This document shows, piece after piece, positions 32,929 through 41,205 of a DNA stretch of 64,000 nt. Every line of letters begins with the position of its first letter. Position 1 is the stretch's first letter. The DNA lies in assembly GCF_002291145.1 (NCBI RefSeq), contig NZ_NTGE01000101.1:46051-110050 (forward strand), in the 5' to 3' direction. The notes under the pieces were generated by a model that searched no databases, was not told the DNA's origin, and saw only the letters and a list, made by a program, of their open reading frames with translations. The stretch comes from Streptomyces sp. SA15. GTDB lineage: Bacteria > Actinomycetota > Actinomycetes > Streptomycetales > Streptomycetaceae. A program made the translations under genes and the position numbers.

Positions 32929-33860
32929 TTGTCCCCACCTCCGAACTTGCTCAGGCGCAGATAGACCATCGAGCAGAAGAGCAGGATCACGAACGCCACC
33001 GTGGTCAGGGCGGACGCGTAGCCGAAGTTGTGCGCGTCGACGCTGGTGTTGGCGATGTAGAGCGGGAGGGTCGTGGTCTCTCCCGCGGGTCCGCCGCCGG
33101 TCAGGGTGTAGAGCAGGTCGACGTTGTTGAACTCCCACACCGCGCGCAGCAGCGTGGACAGGATGATCGCGTCCTTCAGGTGCGGCAGCGTGATGTGCCA
33201 GAACTGCTTGATGCGGCTGGCCCCGTCGACCTCGGCGGCCTCGTACAGGTCCTTCGAGACGGACTGGAGGTCGGCGAGGATGAGGATCGCGAAGAAGGGG
33301 ACACCGCGCCACAGGTCGGCGACGATCGCCGCCGGGAACACGGTGGAGGTGTCCGACAGCCAGCTGGTGCCGTAGGAGCCGATGCCCATGTCCGCGAGGT
33401 AACGGGTGATGCCCGTCTGGGAGTTGTAGAGCAGGACCCAGATCGCGGAGGTCAGCACGCCGGAGACGGCCCACGGGGAGAAGACCATGGCCCGCCCGAG
33501 CCCGCGGCCCACGAAGGTCTGGTTGACGATGAGGGCGAGCGCGAGGCCGAACAGCAGCTGCAGTCCGACCTCGACGACGACCCACTTGGCGCTGAAGACC
33601 AGCGTGTCCCAGAACACCGGGTCTTCGGTGAAGGCGTGGACGAAGTTGTCGAAGCCCGCGTAGCCGTTCCGCCATGGCTTGGTGGGGTTGTAGTTCTGCA
33701 GGCTGTAGTAGAAGACGCTGATCACCGGGTAGGCGATGAAGCCGAGCATGAGCAGGGCCGCCGGGGCGATCAGCAGGTACGGCAGCCTGCGCGGCGTGGC
33801 GGAGGCACGGCGCCGCCGGGGTGGCGCGGGCGGTTTCGCCACGGCTGCGGCTTGGGCCAT
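32925..33860 (-). CDS. Sugar ABC transporter permease, MalF-type
   Basis: A 311-residue CUT1 permease with six membrane segments. The first is LPYLLIAPAALLMLGFIAYPVISVFYY; the EAA loop is YEAAEVDGASRIKQFWHITLP. It starts at ATG 33860 with a 122-base gap from the IlvD gene, the only sizeable gap in this part of the operon, where a promoter with a LacI-type dyad may lie. It forms a heterodimer with the following permease. The cognate binding protein is probably the lipoprotein encoded at 23.8-25.1 kb. Confidence 0.9.
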   Translation of the reverse strand: MAQAAAVAKPPAPPRRRRASATPRRLPYLLIAPAALLMLGFIAYPVISVFYYSLQNYNPTKPWRNGYAGFDNFVHAFTEDPVFWDTLVFSAKWVVVEVGLQLLFGLALALIVNQTFVGRGLGRAMVFSPWAVSGVLTSAIWVLLYNSQTGITRYLADMGIGSYGTSWLSDTSTVFPAAIVADLWRGVPFFAILILADLQSVSKDLYEAAEVDGASRIKQFWHITLPHLKDAIILSTLLRAVWEFNNVDLLYTLTGGGPAGETTTLPLYIANTSVDAHNFGYASALTTVAFVILLFCSMVYLRLSKFGGGDK

Positions 33861-33930
33861 GACTGTTCTCCGTTCTGGTACGTCGTGCGTGCTTCGTGCG
33901 GGGGTGGTGCGTAGGTCGTGCTTTCTCGTG

Positions 33931-33946
33931 GAGGAAGCGCTTTCTC
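33931..33946. promoter_or_regulatory. Candidate LacI-type operator upstream of the permease genes
   Basis: GAGGAAGCGCTTTCTC is a near-perfect 16-base dyad (7 of 8 pairs) around AAGCGCTT, 71 bases upstream of the permease start, in the only long gap of the operon. It resembles LacI/CcpA-family sites. Which protein would bind is unknown; the window's only LacI gene is frameshifted. Confidence 0.45.
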
Positions 33947-33982
33947 CCTGTGCAGGGGTGTGCCAGGTCGTGCTGCGGTGGT

Positions 33983-35719
33983 TCAGCCCGCGTACGGGTC
34001 CTGCACCTTGCCCGGGCGGGCCAGGAACTCGAAGTCGCAGCCGGTGTCGGCCTGCGTGATCTGCTCGTTGTAGAGCGCGCCGTAGCCGCGCTCGTAACGG
34101 ACGGGCGGCGGAGTCCACTCCGCCCGGCGGCGCTCCAACTCCTCGTCGTCCACGGAGAGATGGAGGGTGCGCGCCTCGACGTCGAGGGTGATCGTGTCCC
34201 CGGTGCGGACCAGGGCCAGCGGGCCGCCGACGTACGACTCGGGGGCCACGTGCAGCACGCACGCGCCGTAACTCGTGCCGCTCATCCGGGCGTCGGAGAT
34301 CCGCACCATGTCCCGCACGCCCTGCTTGAGCAGGTGGTCGGGGATGGGCAGCATCCCGTACTCGGGCATGCCCGGTCCGCCCTTGGGCCCGGCGTTGCGC
34401 AGCACCAGCACGCTGTCGGCGGTGATGTTCAGCGACGGGTCGTTGATGGTCCGCTGCATCGTCCGGTAGTCGTCGAAGACGACCGCGGGGCCGGTGTGCT
34501 TGAGCAGGTGGGGCTCGGCGGCGATGTGCTTGATGACCGCGCCGTCCGGGCAGAGGTTGCCGCGCAGGACGGCGACCCCGCCCTCGTTCGCGACCGGGTT
34601 GTCCCGGGGGCGGATGACGTCGTCGTGGTGGACCTGCGCGCCGGTGATCTGCTCGCGCATGGTGTCGTACGAGACGGTGGGCCGCTCCAGGTGGAGCAGG
34701 TCCGGGATCCGGGAGAGGAACCCGGGCAGTCCGCCGGCGAAGTGGAAGTCCTCCATGAGGTACGTCTGTCCGCCGGGCCGTACGTTGGCGAGCACCGGGA
34801 CCGTGCGGGCGATGCGGTCGAAGTCGTCGAGGGTGAGCTTGACGCCCGCGCGGCCCGCCATGGCGATCAGGTGGATCACGGCGTTGGTGGAGCCGCCGAG
34901 GCCCAGGACGGTGGTGACCGCGTCCTCGAAGGCGTCGCGGGTGAGGATGCTGGAGAGCTTCCGGTCCTTGTGGACCAGTTCGACGATGGTCATGCCTGCT
35001 TTGGCCGCCATCCGGTCGTGCCCGGAGTCCACGGCCGGGATGCTGGACGCACCCGGCACCGTGACGCCGAGCGCTTCCGCGGCGGCGGTCAGCGTGGACG
35101 CCGTACCCATCGTCATGCAGTGGCCGGGCGAGCGGGCGAGACCGCTCTCCAGCTCGGTCATCTCGCAGTCGCCGATGAGGCCGGCCCGCTTGTCGTCCCA
35201 GTACTTCCACATGTCGGTGCCCGAGCCGAGGACCTCGCCCCGCCAGTGGCCCGGCAGCATGGGCCCGGCGGGCACGAAGACGGCGGGCAGGTCGACGCTG
35301 GCGGCGCCCATGAGGAGCGCGGGCGTGGACTTGTCGCAGCCGCCCATGAGCACGGCCCCGTCGACCGGATAGGACCGCAGCAGCTCCTCGGTCTCCATCG
35401 CGAGCATGTTGCGGTAGAGCATGGGAGTCGGCTTCTGGAAGGTCTCGGAGAGGGTGGAGACCGGGAACTCCAGCGGGAAGCCGCCCGCCTGCCACACCCC
35501 TCGCTTCACGGCCTGCGCGCGGTCCCGCAGGTGGACGTGGCAGGGGTTGATGTCCGACCAGGTGTTGAGGATCGCGATGACCGGCTTGCCCAGGTGCTCC
35601 TCGGGCAGGTAGCCGAGCTGGCGGGTGCGGGCGCGGTGGCTGAAGGAGCGCAGGCCGTCGGTGCCGTACCACTGGTGGCTTCTGAGCTCTTCGGGGCGCT
35701 TTCTGATCGGCTGGTTCAT
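33983..35719 (-). CDS. IlvD/EDD family sugar-acid dehydratase
   Basis: A 578-residue iron-sulfur dehydratase of the IlvD/EDD family. Cluster cysteines are in NPCHVHL, GGCDKSTPA and PGHCMTMGTAST; the active-site region DARMSGTSYGACVLHVAPE is intact. Sugar-acid members (arabinonate, xylonate, gluconate dehydratases) have this length. Beside a DHDPS-family enzyme it most likely makes a 2-keto-3-deoxy sugar acid from an aldonate, L-arabinonate being one candidate since pectin side chains are rich in arabinose. It overlaps the DHDPS-family gene by four bases. The exact substrate is inferred. Confidence 0.85.
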   Translation of the reverse strand: MNQPIRKRPEELRSHQWYGTDGLRSFSHRARTRQLGYLPEEHLGKPVIAILNTWSDINPCHVHLRDRAQAVKRGVWQAGGFPLEFPVSTLSETFQKPTPMLYRNMLAMETEELLRSYPVDGAVLMGGCDKSTPALLMGAASVDLPAVFVPAGPMLPGHWRGEVLGSGTDMWKYWDDKRAGLIGDCEMTELESGLARSPGHCMTMGTASTLTAAAEALGVTVPGASSIPAVDSGHDRMAAKAGMTIVELVHKDRKLSSILTRDAFEDAVTTVLGLGGSTNAVIHLIAMAGRAGVKLTLDDFDRIARTVPVLANVRPGGQTYLMEDFHFAGGLPGFLSRIPDLLHLERPTVSYDTMREQITGAQVHHDDVIRPRDNPVANEGGVAVLRGNLCPDGAVIKHIAAEPHLLKHTGPAVVFDDYRTMQRTINDPSLNITADSVLVLRNAGPKGGPGMPEYGMLPIPDHLLKQGVRDMVRISDARMSGTSYGACVLHVAPESYVGGPLALVRTGDTITLDVEARTLHLSVDDEELERRRAEWTPPPVRYERGYGALYNEQITQADTGCDFEFLARPGKVQDPYAG

Positions 35720-36624
35720 ATCGACCACCCGGCGGCGATGGCGGCGACCTCGGCGCGTTCTTCCTCGGGCAGCTGCTTGCTCGGCGGGCGGACGTCGCGG
35801 CGGCACAGGCCGAGGGAGGCGAGGGCCTCCTTGACGACGGTGACGTTGTTGGCGGAGCCGCCCGCGGCACGCAGCTCCTCGAAGCGGCGGATCTGCTCCC
35901 AGACCTTCATGGCGGCCGGGTAGTCGCCGGATCGAAGCGCTTCGATCATGTTCAGCGAAACGGACGGGGCGACGTTCACGAGCCCCGAGGTGAAGCCGGT
36001 GGCGCCCGCGGAGAAGTACGAGGGGGCGTACGGCTCGGCGAGCCCGGCGACCCACACGAAGCGCTCCAGCCCGGCGTCGCGGGCGAACGCGGCGAACTTG
36101 GCCGCGTCCGGGACGGCGTACTTCACACCGATGACGTTCGGGCAGGTGTCGGCGAGTTCGGCGAGGCGGACGCCGTGCAGCTGCGCGTTGCGGATGTAGG
36201 GCACGACGCCCAGCTCCGGTACGGCCTCGGCGATAGCGCGGTGGTAGTCGACCCAGCCGGCCTGGGAGACGTACGGGTGGACGGGCTGATGGACCATGAC
36301 CATCTGGGCGCCGTGCTCGCGGGCGTGCCGCGCGGAGGCGATGGCGGTCGGCACGTCGTGGCCGACCCCGACGAGGACCACGGCGCGGTCGCCGGCCTCG
36401 TCGAGGGTCAGCTCGGTGACGAGCTGCCGCTCCTGGGGGGTGAGGGCGTAGAACTCCCCGGTGTTGCCGTTGGGGGTGAGGGTCGTGATCCCTCCGTCGA
36501 GCAGACGACGCAGCAGGGCCCGGTGGGCGTCCTGCTCGACGGAGCCGTCCTCGGCGAACGGGGTCACCGGGATCGCCACCACGTCGGCCAGGGCCGTCCG
36601 TTGGGTCTCGAACGTCGTTGTCAT
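35716..36624 (-). CDS. DHDPS/NAL superfamily aldolase or dehydratase
   Basis: A 302-residue class I TIM-barrel enzyme of the dihydrodipicolinate synthase/N-acetylneuraminate lyase family. The Schiff-base lysine is in NVIGVKYAVPDAA; the carboxylate-binding loop is in LTPNGNTGEFYALT. It should act on the 2-keto-3-deoxy sugar acid made by the coupled IlvD/EDD enzyme, either by retro-aldol cleavage or by dehydration towards ketoglutarate semialdehyde. It is distinct from the deoxyglucarate dehydratase at 40.3 kb. It overlaps the GntR gene upstream and the IlvD gene downstream by four bases each. Confidence 0.85.
   Translation of the reverse strand: MTTTFETQRTALADVVAIPVTPFAEDGSVEQDAHRALLRRLLDGGITTLTPNGNTGEFYALTPQERQLVTELTLDEAGDRAVVLVGVGHDVPTAIASARHAREHGAQMVMVHQPVHPYVSQAGWVDYHRAIAEAVPELGVVPYIRNAQLHGVRLAELADTCPNVIGVKYAVPDAAKFAAFARDAGLERFVWVAGLAEPYAPSYFSAGATGFTSGLVNVAPSVSLNMIEALRSGDYPAAMKVWEQIRRFEELRAAGGSANNVTVVKEALASLGLCRRDVRPPSKQLPEEERAEVAAIAAGWSI
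35930..35947. promoter_or_regulatory. Perfect 18-bp palindrome with AAGCGCTT core, intragenic
   Basis: GATCGAAGCGCTTCGATC is an 18-base perfect palindrome inside the DHDPS-family gene (encoding MIEALRSG). It shares the AAGCGCTT core with sites at 27169 and 33931. A role as an internal operator or roadblock is only a possibility. Confidence 0.3.
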
Positions 36625-37289
36625 GCCTGACCGTCCTCTCCCTGGGCCTCGGACTCCGCTTGGGGGAAGGCCCGCTCGACGAAGGACCCGATGTGCGAGT
36701 GCAGGGCTCTCGCCGCGCCGTCGGCGTCACCGGCCAGGGCGAGCCGCAGGATCTCCCGGTGCTCGCCGGCCTCCCGCTCCCAGGAGGGCGAGGCGGCCCA
36801 GGCGACGGCGGAGACGAGGGCGGCCTGGTCGCGGACCTCGTCGAGCATCCGGCCGAGCAGCGGGTTGCCGCAGGGCAGGTACAGGGCGCGGTGGAACTCC
36901 CGGTTGGCGAGCGACCGTTCGGCGGTGTCGGTGGCCGCGTCGGCGCGGGTCAGTGCGTCCTTCGCGGCATCGAGGGAGGCGCCCCGCTTGACGGCACGCT
37001 TCAGCGCCTCGGGCTCCAGCAGGAGCCGCACGTCGTAGACCTCGCGCGCCATGTCCGCGTCCACCATGCGCACCGTGACGCCCTTGTACTGGCTCATCAC
37101 GACGAGCCCGGTACCGGCCAGGGTCTTGAGCGCCTCACGCACGGGGGTCTTCGACACCCCGAACTGCGCGGCGAGCTCGGTCTCGACCAGAGCCTGACCT
37201 GGCGTCAACTGCCCGGTGAGGATGCGGTGTTTGATCCCTTCCAGCACGTATTGCGTGCGGGAGGGGATCGGCGTGGGCACAGAGGTCAT
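36621..37289 (-). CDS. GntR family regulator, FadR subfamily
   Basis: A 222-residue regulator. The winged helix is seen in YVLEGIKHRILTGQLTPGQALVETELAAQFGVSKTPVREALKTL; the all-helical FadR/FCD ligand domain follows, with metal-ligand candidates Asp in DVRLLLEPEAL and His in REFHRALYLPCGNPLL and EHREILRLAL. FCD regulators usually sense sugar acids. It is the first gene of the pectin-catabolism operon, with its stop overlapping the DHDPS-family start, so it very likely represses this operon until an intermediate binds. Confidence 0.9.
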   Translation of the reverse strand: MTSVPTPIPSRTQYVLEGIKHRILTGQLTPGQALVETELAAQFGVSKTPVREALKTLAGTGLVVMSQYKGVTVRMVDADMAREVYDVRLLLEPEALKRAVKRGASLDAAKDALTRADAATDTAERSLANREFHRALYLPCGNPLLGRMLDEVRDQAALVSAVAWAASPSWEREAGEHREILRLALAGDADGAARALHSHIGSFVERAFPQAESEAQGEDGQA

Positions 37290-37448
37290 GCGCGCCTCTC
37301 GGATCTCGCGTCTCGGCGAATCGCGTATCGGATCTCACGTATCGCGTCTCATATATGACGTACGAAGTACGACGCGTTGAAGGTAGGAGGGCCCTCGTGT
37401 TTCGTCAATGCTTCTGGCAAAGGAAGTTGAAGTTTCGGTGAAGAGCCG
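37290..37448. promoter_or_regulatory. Promoter region of the pectin-catabolism operon with dyads
   Basis: This 159-base gap before the GntR start is AT-richer than its surroundings. It holds several ATCTCGCGT/ATCGCGTATC-like direct repeats (about 37310-37348), the palindrome TCATATATGA at 37349-37358 and the dyad GTACGAAGTAC at 37360-37370. These are the likely promoter and GntR sites. No exact -10/-35 pair can be fixed. Confidence 0.45.
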
Positions 37449-38201
37449 TCAGACGTCCCTGGTCTCGCCCACGCGGGCGGCGGAGGTCGGCCCACCGAAG
37501 GCCGAGGCGGCCCGGACGGTCGCCGCCTCGGGGAGGAGCGTGGGCCCGACGTGCGTGACGAGCAACCGTCGTACGCCGGCCAGGCGGGCGGCGGCACCGG
37601 CGTCCTCCGGCGCCAGATGCACCTGTTCACCTTCGCGATGCCGGTCGATGTCGGCCTCACAGAGGAACAGGTCGGCGCCCCCGGCGAGACGGAGCAGCCC
37701 GTCGCACGGCCCGCAGTCCCCGGAGTACGCGAGCACCCGCCCGCCGCTTTCGGCGCGCAGCCCGTAGGCGTCGACATCGTGCTCGACGGCGTGGGCGGTG
37801 AGGGTCAGATCGCCGTGCCGGACGGTGTGGCCGTCGTACAGGGGCTGGAAGTCGAGGACTCCGTCGAGGAACCCGGCGTCCGGCCGCCCGAAGAACCCCG
37901 AGACGCGCTGTGCGCAGCCGGCCGGGGCGTAGACCGGAATGGGAGCGTCCGGCGTGAGCCCGCCATACGCCAGCCCGTACACGGCGGCCACCAGATCGGC
38001 GCTGTGGTCCGCGTGCAGATGCGAGATCCAGATGGCGTCGAGCCGAGCCGGATCGGTGTGCCGCTGCAACTCCGCGAACGTCCCGAACCCGGCGTCCACC
38101 CACACCTCGGCACCCCCGCCCCGCAGCAGATAGCCGGAGCACGGCAGGTCCGGCCGCGGATGGGGGGAGGCGGTGCCGAGGACGGTGAGGGTGAGGGGCA
38201 T
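37449..38201 (-). CDS. MBL-fold metallo-hydrolase
   Basis: A 250-residue metallo-beta-lactamase-fold hydrolase of the RNase Z-like branch. The zinc motif is H-x-H-x-D-H in WISHLHADHSADLV, with further histidines in AHAVEHDVDAYG and VTHVGPTLLP and the metal aspartate in AYSGDCGPCDG. The substrate is unknown. It begins ATGCCCC with normal length and has no obvious link to the pectin genes. Confidence 0.87.
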   Translation of the reverse strand: MPLTLTVLGTASPHPRPDLPCSGYLLRGGGAEVWVDAGFGTFAELQRHTDPARLDAIWISHLHADHSADLVAAVYGLAYGGLTPDAPIPVYAPAGCAQRVSGFFGRPDAGFLDGVLDFQPLYDGHTVRHGDLTLTAHAVEHDVDAYGLRAESGGRVLAYSGDCGPCDGLLRLAGGADLFLCEADIDRHREGEQVHLAPEDAGAAARLAGVRRLLVTHVGPTLLPEAATVRAASAFGGPTSAARVGETRDV

Positions 38202-38258
38202 GCGGGGAGCGTACGGTCGCCGTACGCTCCACGCCTGTCGATTAGGGGGCTTCCCCTA

Positions 38259-38846
38259 CTAGGGCTTCCAGCCCGGGTCCCGCCCGCTCAGCCCCACCGC
38301 ACGGTCCAGGAGCGGGGCCTCGTCCGGGACGGGGACGACCGGGCCGAAGATGCCGTCTCCGCGGTCGGAGTCCTCCGCCGCGGCGAAAAGCATGTCGTAC
38401 GACGCCTGCAGCGCGGCGGGGTCCGGCTCGTACCGTTGGCCGGTGGCCCGGGCCAGGTCCCAGCCGTGGATGACCAGTTCGTCGGCGACGACGGCGGCGG
38501 CGACCTCGCCGGGCAGGTCGACGCCGCCCGCTCGGGTCATGCCGGTCCAGGCGGCCGGGTCGCGCCAGGCGTCGGCGAGTTCGTCGAGGACCTTGGGCAG
38601 TTCCTCGCGCCAGCCGGGGCCGATGTCGGGTACGGCGGCTTCCGGGCTGGTGTCCGTCGTGACGCCCAGGTCCTTGCGGGCGGCGTCGCGGAAGGCGACG
38701 GCCAGGCCGGTCAGATGCCCCAGCAGGTTGCGCACCGCGAGGTCCGGGCACGGCGTCGCGGCGGAGAGCTGTGCGTCGGTGACGCCGTCGGCGAGGCGTG
38801 CCACGATGCGGGTCTGTGCACCGAGGTCGAAGGTCGGGGCGGTCAT
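38259..38846 (-). CDS. TIGR03086-type (DinB/maleylpyruvate isomerase-like) metal-binding protein
   Basis: A 195-residue four-helix-bundle protein of the TIGR03086 family. The metal histidines are in NLLGHLTGLAVAFRDAA and DELVIHGWDLARATG. Relatives are mycothiol- or metal-dependent enzymes, but this family has no firm function. The ATG at 38846 has AGGAG 7 bases upstream and was preferred to an in-frame ATG five codons earlier. Confidence 0.85.
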   Translation of the reverse strand: MTAPTFDLGAQTRIVARLADGVTDAQLSAATPCPDLAVRNLLGHLTGLAVAFRDAARKDLGVTTDTSPEAAVPDIGPGWREELPKVLDELADAWRDPAAWTGMTRAGGVDLPGEVAAAVVADELVIHGWDLARATGQRYEPDPAALQASYDMLFAAAEDSDRGDGIFGPVVPVPDEAPLLDRAVGLSGRDPGWKP

Positions 38847-39047
38847 GCGGCGGCTCCTCATGGTCGGGTTCCTACGAGGTGGACCGGCCGCGCCCGCGAA
38901 ACTCATCGCTTCAGATGATGCCGTCCTGGATCGGGGCCGTCCCGCCGTGGACCGGCACCGTGGCGTCCCGTCTCTTGGCACCGACAGGTTCCAACGGAAT
39001 CCCGCCCGAACCCCGCCCGAACGACGGGCCCAGCTGCCGACGTCGGC

Positions 39048-40211
39048 TCAGAGCCCGCTGAGCCCCTTGCGCACCGCCTCCAGGTCGGCGTCCGACGCCA
39101 ACCCGGCGTGATACAGCCGCACCTCCGTCGCTCCGAGCTCCCGGGCCCGCGCGGCGTCCGCCGCGACCGTGCCCGGGCTGCCGCCCATGCCCGAGACCAC
39201 ACCGAGGTTGGCGGCGATGACGGCGCCTTCCCGCCGCTGCCGCGCGAAGGGCGTCAGCAGGCCGGGGCCGCCCGCGCACGGCACGACCACGCCGTCCGCG
39301 ACGGACAGGATGTGCGCGGGGTCGACGCCCGGATTCGCGCCGACGTGGTACGTCACGGGGTCGGCGTGCAGCAGCACCTGGAAGCCCTCGGGCGCGGCCG
39401 CGCGGACCGCCGCGACCGCCGCCTCCTGGAGTGTGCGGGCGGTTTCGTCGCGCCACGCGCGCGTGGCGGCCGCGTTCGCCTCGCCGAGCAGCTTCTCGAC
39501 GCCGGTCCAACCGTCTTCCTCGGGCGCGCCCCGCCACAGCGGCTCCAGCGCCCCGCGTACGGCGGCGGCCAGCTCATCGGCGTCCAGGCCCTGGCTGCCG
39601 TACCCCTCCCGGCAGGTCGGGCAGAAGCAGAGGGCCATCAGGTACATGCCGGCGTCCCCGAGGGCGACCCCGCCGGTCTTGTCGTGGGCGTGCAGGTGCT
39701 GGAGTCCGTACCAGCCGAGGGACTCCAGCTCGGTGCCGTGCGCTCCGGGCCGTACGGCCGCCTCGGCGGCGAGGTCGACGAGGTACGCGCGCGTGGCGGG
39801 CTGCGCGATGCAGGGGGCCCACGGGTAGCGGTCGCCGTAGGCGTTGACGACCGAGGTGCCGGGGTGTTCGGCGCCCAGCCGGGAGTTGTGCGCGAGGACG
39901 ACCCAGGTGTGCACCTCCAGACCGGCGTCCGCGAGCGCCGCCGCCGCCTCGCCGAAGGCGTCCCCGGGCGCCCAGTCACCGGCCGCGTACGGGCGCAGCT
40001 CCCGCCCCTCCCACCGGTCGTCCGTGGGATACAGCACGGCCGCGTGTTCGGCGGTGACGATGCGGTGGCGCGGGTGGCGGGGGGTCAGGGCGCGCGTGGA
40101 GTGATAGGCGGCGGCGAGCGTCACCTGCCGCACGCCGAGCGCGGCTATGCGCCCCGCGGCCTCCGGGTCCCCGTTGACGTCCCAGGGGTAGACGAAAGTC
40201 GACGCCTTCAC
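39048..40211 (-). CDS. Hypothetical TIM-barrel-like protein with CxCxxC motif
   Basis: A 387-residue soluble protein I do not recognise by name. It starts KASTFVYPWDVNGDPEAAGRIAALGV, then alternates strand and helix as in a TIM barrel. It has HTWVVLAHNSRLG, LESLGWYGLQHLHAHDKTG, and a CFCPTCREGY motif resembling the structural cysteine cluster of some glycosidase-like barrels. The 47-base spacing upstream of it and the shared strand suggest co-expression with the deoxyglucarate dehydratase gene. A glycosidase-related or uronate-linked role is possible but not shown. Confidence 0.7.
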   Translation of the reverse strand: MKASTFVYPWDVNGDPEAAGRIAALGVRQVTLAAAYHSTRALTPRHPRHRIVTAEHAAVLYPTDDRWEGRELRPYAAGDWAPGDAFGEAAAALADAGLEVHTWVVLAHNSRLGAEHPGTSVVNAYGDRYPWAPCIAQPATRAYLVDLAAEAAVRPGAHGTELESLGWYGLQHLHAHDKTGGVALGDAGMYLMALCFCPTCREGYGSQGLDADELAAAVRGALEPLWRGAPEEDGWTGVEKLLGEANAAATRAWRDETARTLQEAAVAAVRAAAPEGFQVLLHADPVTYHVGANPGVDPAHILSVADGVVVPCAGGPGLLTPFARQRREGAVIAANLGVVSGMGGSPGTVAADAARARELGATEVRLYHAGLASDADLEAVRKGLSGL

Positions 40212-40258
40212 TTGTTCTCCGCCTTCACTGGTGCTGCACCCTCACGGGTACTCCGCCG

Positions 40259-41200
40259 TCACTTGTTCTCGTCCAGCAGCGCGTACCCGCGCTCGATGAT
40301 CTGAGCGAGCTGCTTGACATGATCCTCGCTCGGCTCGTGCAGCGGGGGCCGGACCTCCCCCACGTCGAGTCCACGCAGCCGCACACCGGCTTTGACGAGG
40401 GCGACGGCGTAGCCGCGGCCCTGGGCGCGCAGTTCGACGAAGGGGCGGTAGAAGCCGTCGAGCAGGCGGTGCGCGGTGGCGTCGTCGCCGGTCTTGTGGG
40501 CCTCGTAGAAGGAGAGGGCGATCTCCGGGGCGAAGCAGAAGACGGCGGAGGAGTAGAGCGTGATGCCGATGCCGCGGTAGGCGAGCTGGGTCTGCTCGGC
40601 GGTCGGCAGCCCGTTGAAGTAGAGGAAGTCGCCGGGGACCTCGGTGCGGACGGCGCTCACGATCCGCTGCATCAGATCCAGGTCGCCGAGTCCGTCCTTG
40701 AAGCCGATGATCCCGTCCGTGCGGGCCAGCTCGACGACGGTCTCGGGGGTGAAGACGGCGTTGTCGCGCTGGTAGACGATCACCGGCAGCGAGGTCGCCG
40801 CGGCCACCTCCCGGTAGTGCCGCAGCAGCCCGTCCTGTCCGGCGACCACGAGATACGGCGGCATGGCGAGCAGCCCGTCCGCCCCGGCCGCCTCGGCGAG
40901 CCGCGCGTACCGCACGGCGAGCGCGGTGCCGTATCCGGCGCCCGCGACGACCGGCACCCGGCCCGCCGTCTCCTCCACGGCCGCCCGCACGCAACGCTCG
41001 AACTCCTCCGGAGCCAGCGCGTGGAACTCGCCGGTGCCGCAGCACGCGAAGACGGCGGCGGCCCCGGACTCGACCCCGCGGCGCACGTGCGCGCGGTAGG
41101 CGTCGAGGTCGACCTCGCCGTCGGGGCCGTAGGCGGTGACGGGGAAGAACAGCGGCCCGCTGGGGATGCCGAGTCGAGCGGCGAGGGGGGCTGACGTCAC
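40259..41200 (-). CDS. kdgD: 5-dehydro-4-deoxyglucarate dehydratase
   Basis: A 313-residue DHDPS-family enzyme with the marks of decarboxylating deoxyglucarate dehydratases: GPLFFPVTAYGPDGEVDL at the start, FACCGTGEFHALAPEEF, the Tyr in VIVYQRDNAVFTP, and the Schiff-base Lys in IIGFKDGLGDLDLMQRI. It converts 5-dehydro-4-deoxyglucarate to 2-oxoglutarate semialdehyde plus CO2 and water. The divergent neighbour is uronate dehydrogenase, and a ketoglutarate semialdehyde dehydrogenase gene lies at 5.8 kb, so the oxidative galacturonate route is nearly complete in the window. The GTG start follows GGGAGA. Confidence 0.87.
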   Translation of the reverse strand: MTSAPLAARLGIPSGPLFFPVTAYGPDGEVDLDAYRAHVRRGVESGAAAVFACCGTGEFHALAPEEFERCVRAAVEETAGRVPVVAGAGYGTALAVRYARLAEAAGADGLLAMPPYLVVAGQDGLLRHYREVAAATSLPVIVYQRDNAVFTPETVVELARTDGIIGFKDGLGDLDLMQRIVSAVRTEVPGDFLYFNGLPTAEQTQLAYRGIGITLYSSAVFCFAPEIALSFYEAHKTGDDATAHRLLDGFYRPFVELRAQGRGYAVALVKAGVRLRGLDVGEVRPPLHEPSEDHVKQLAQIIERGYALLDENK

Positions 41201-41205
41201 GGGCT

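Noticed and set aside
32925..35870. 981-codon reading of the permease gene through the IlvD region
   Set aside because: Only the last 311 residues form a permease; the rest is antiparallel-frame noise over IlvD. The ATG at 33860 is the start.
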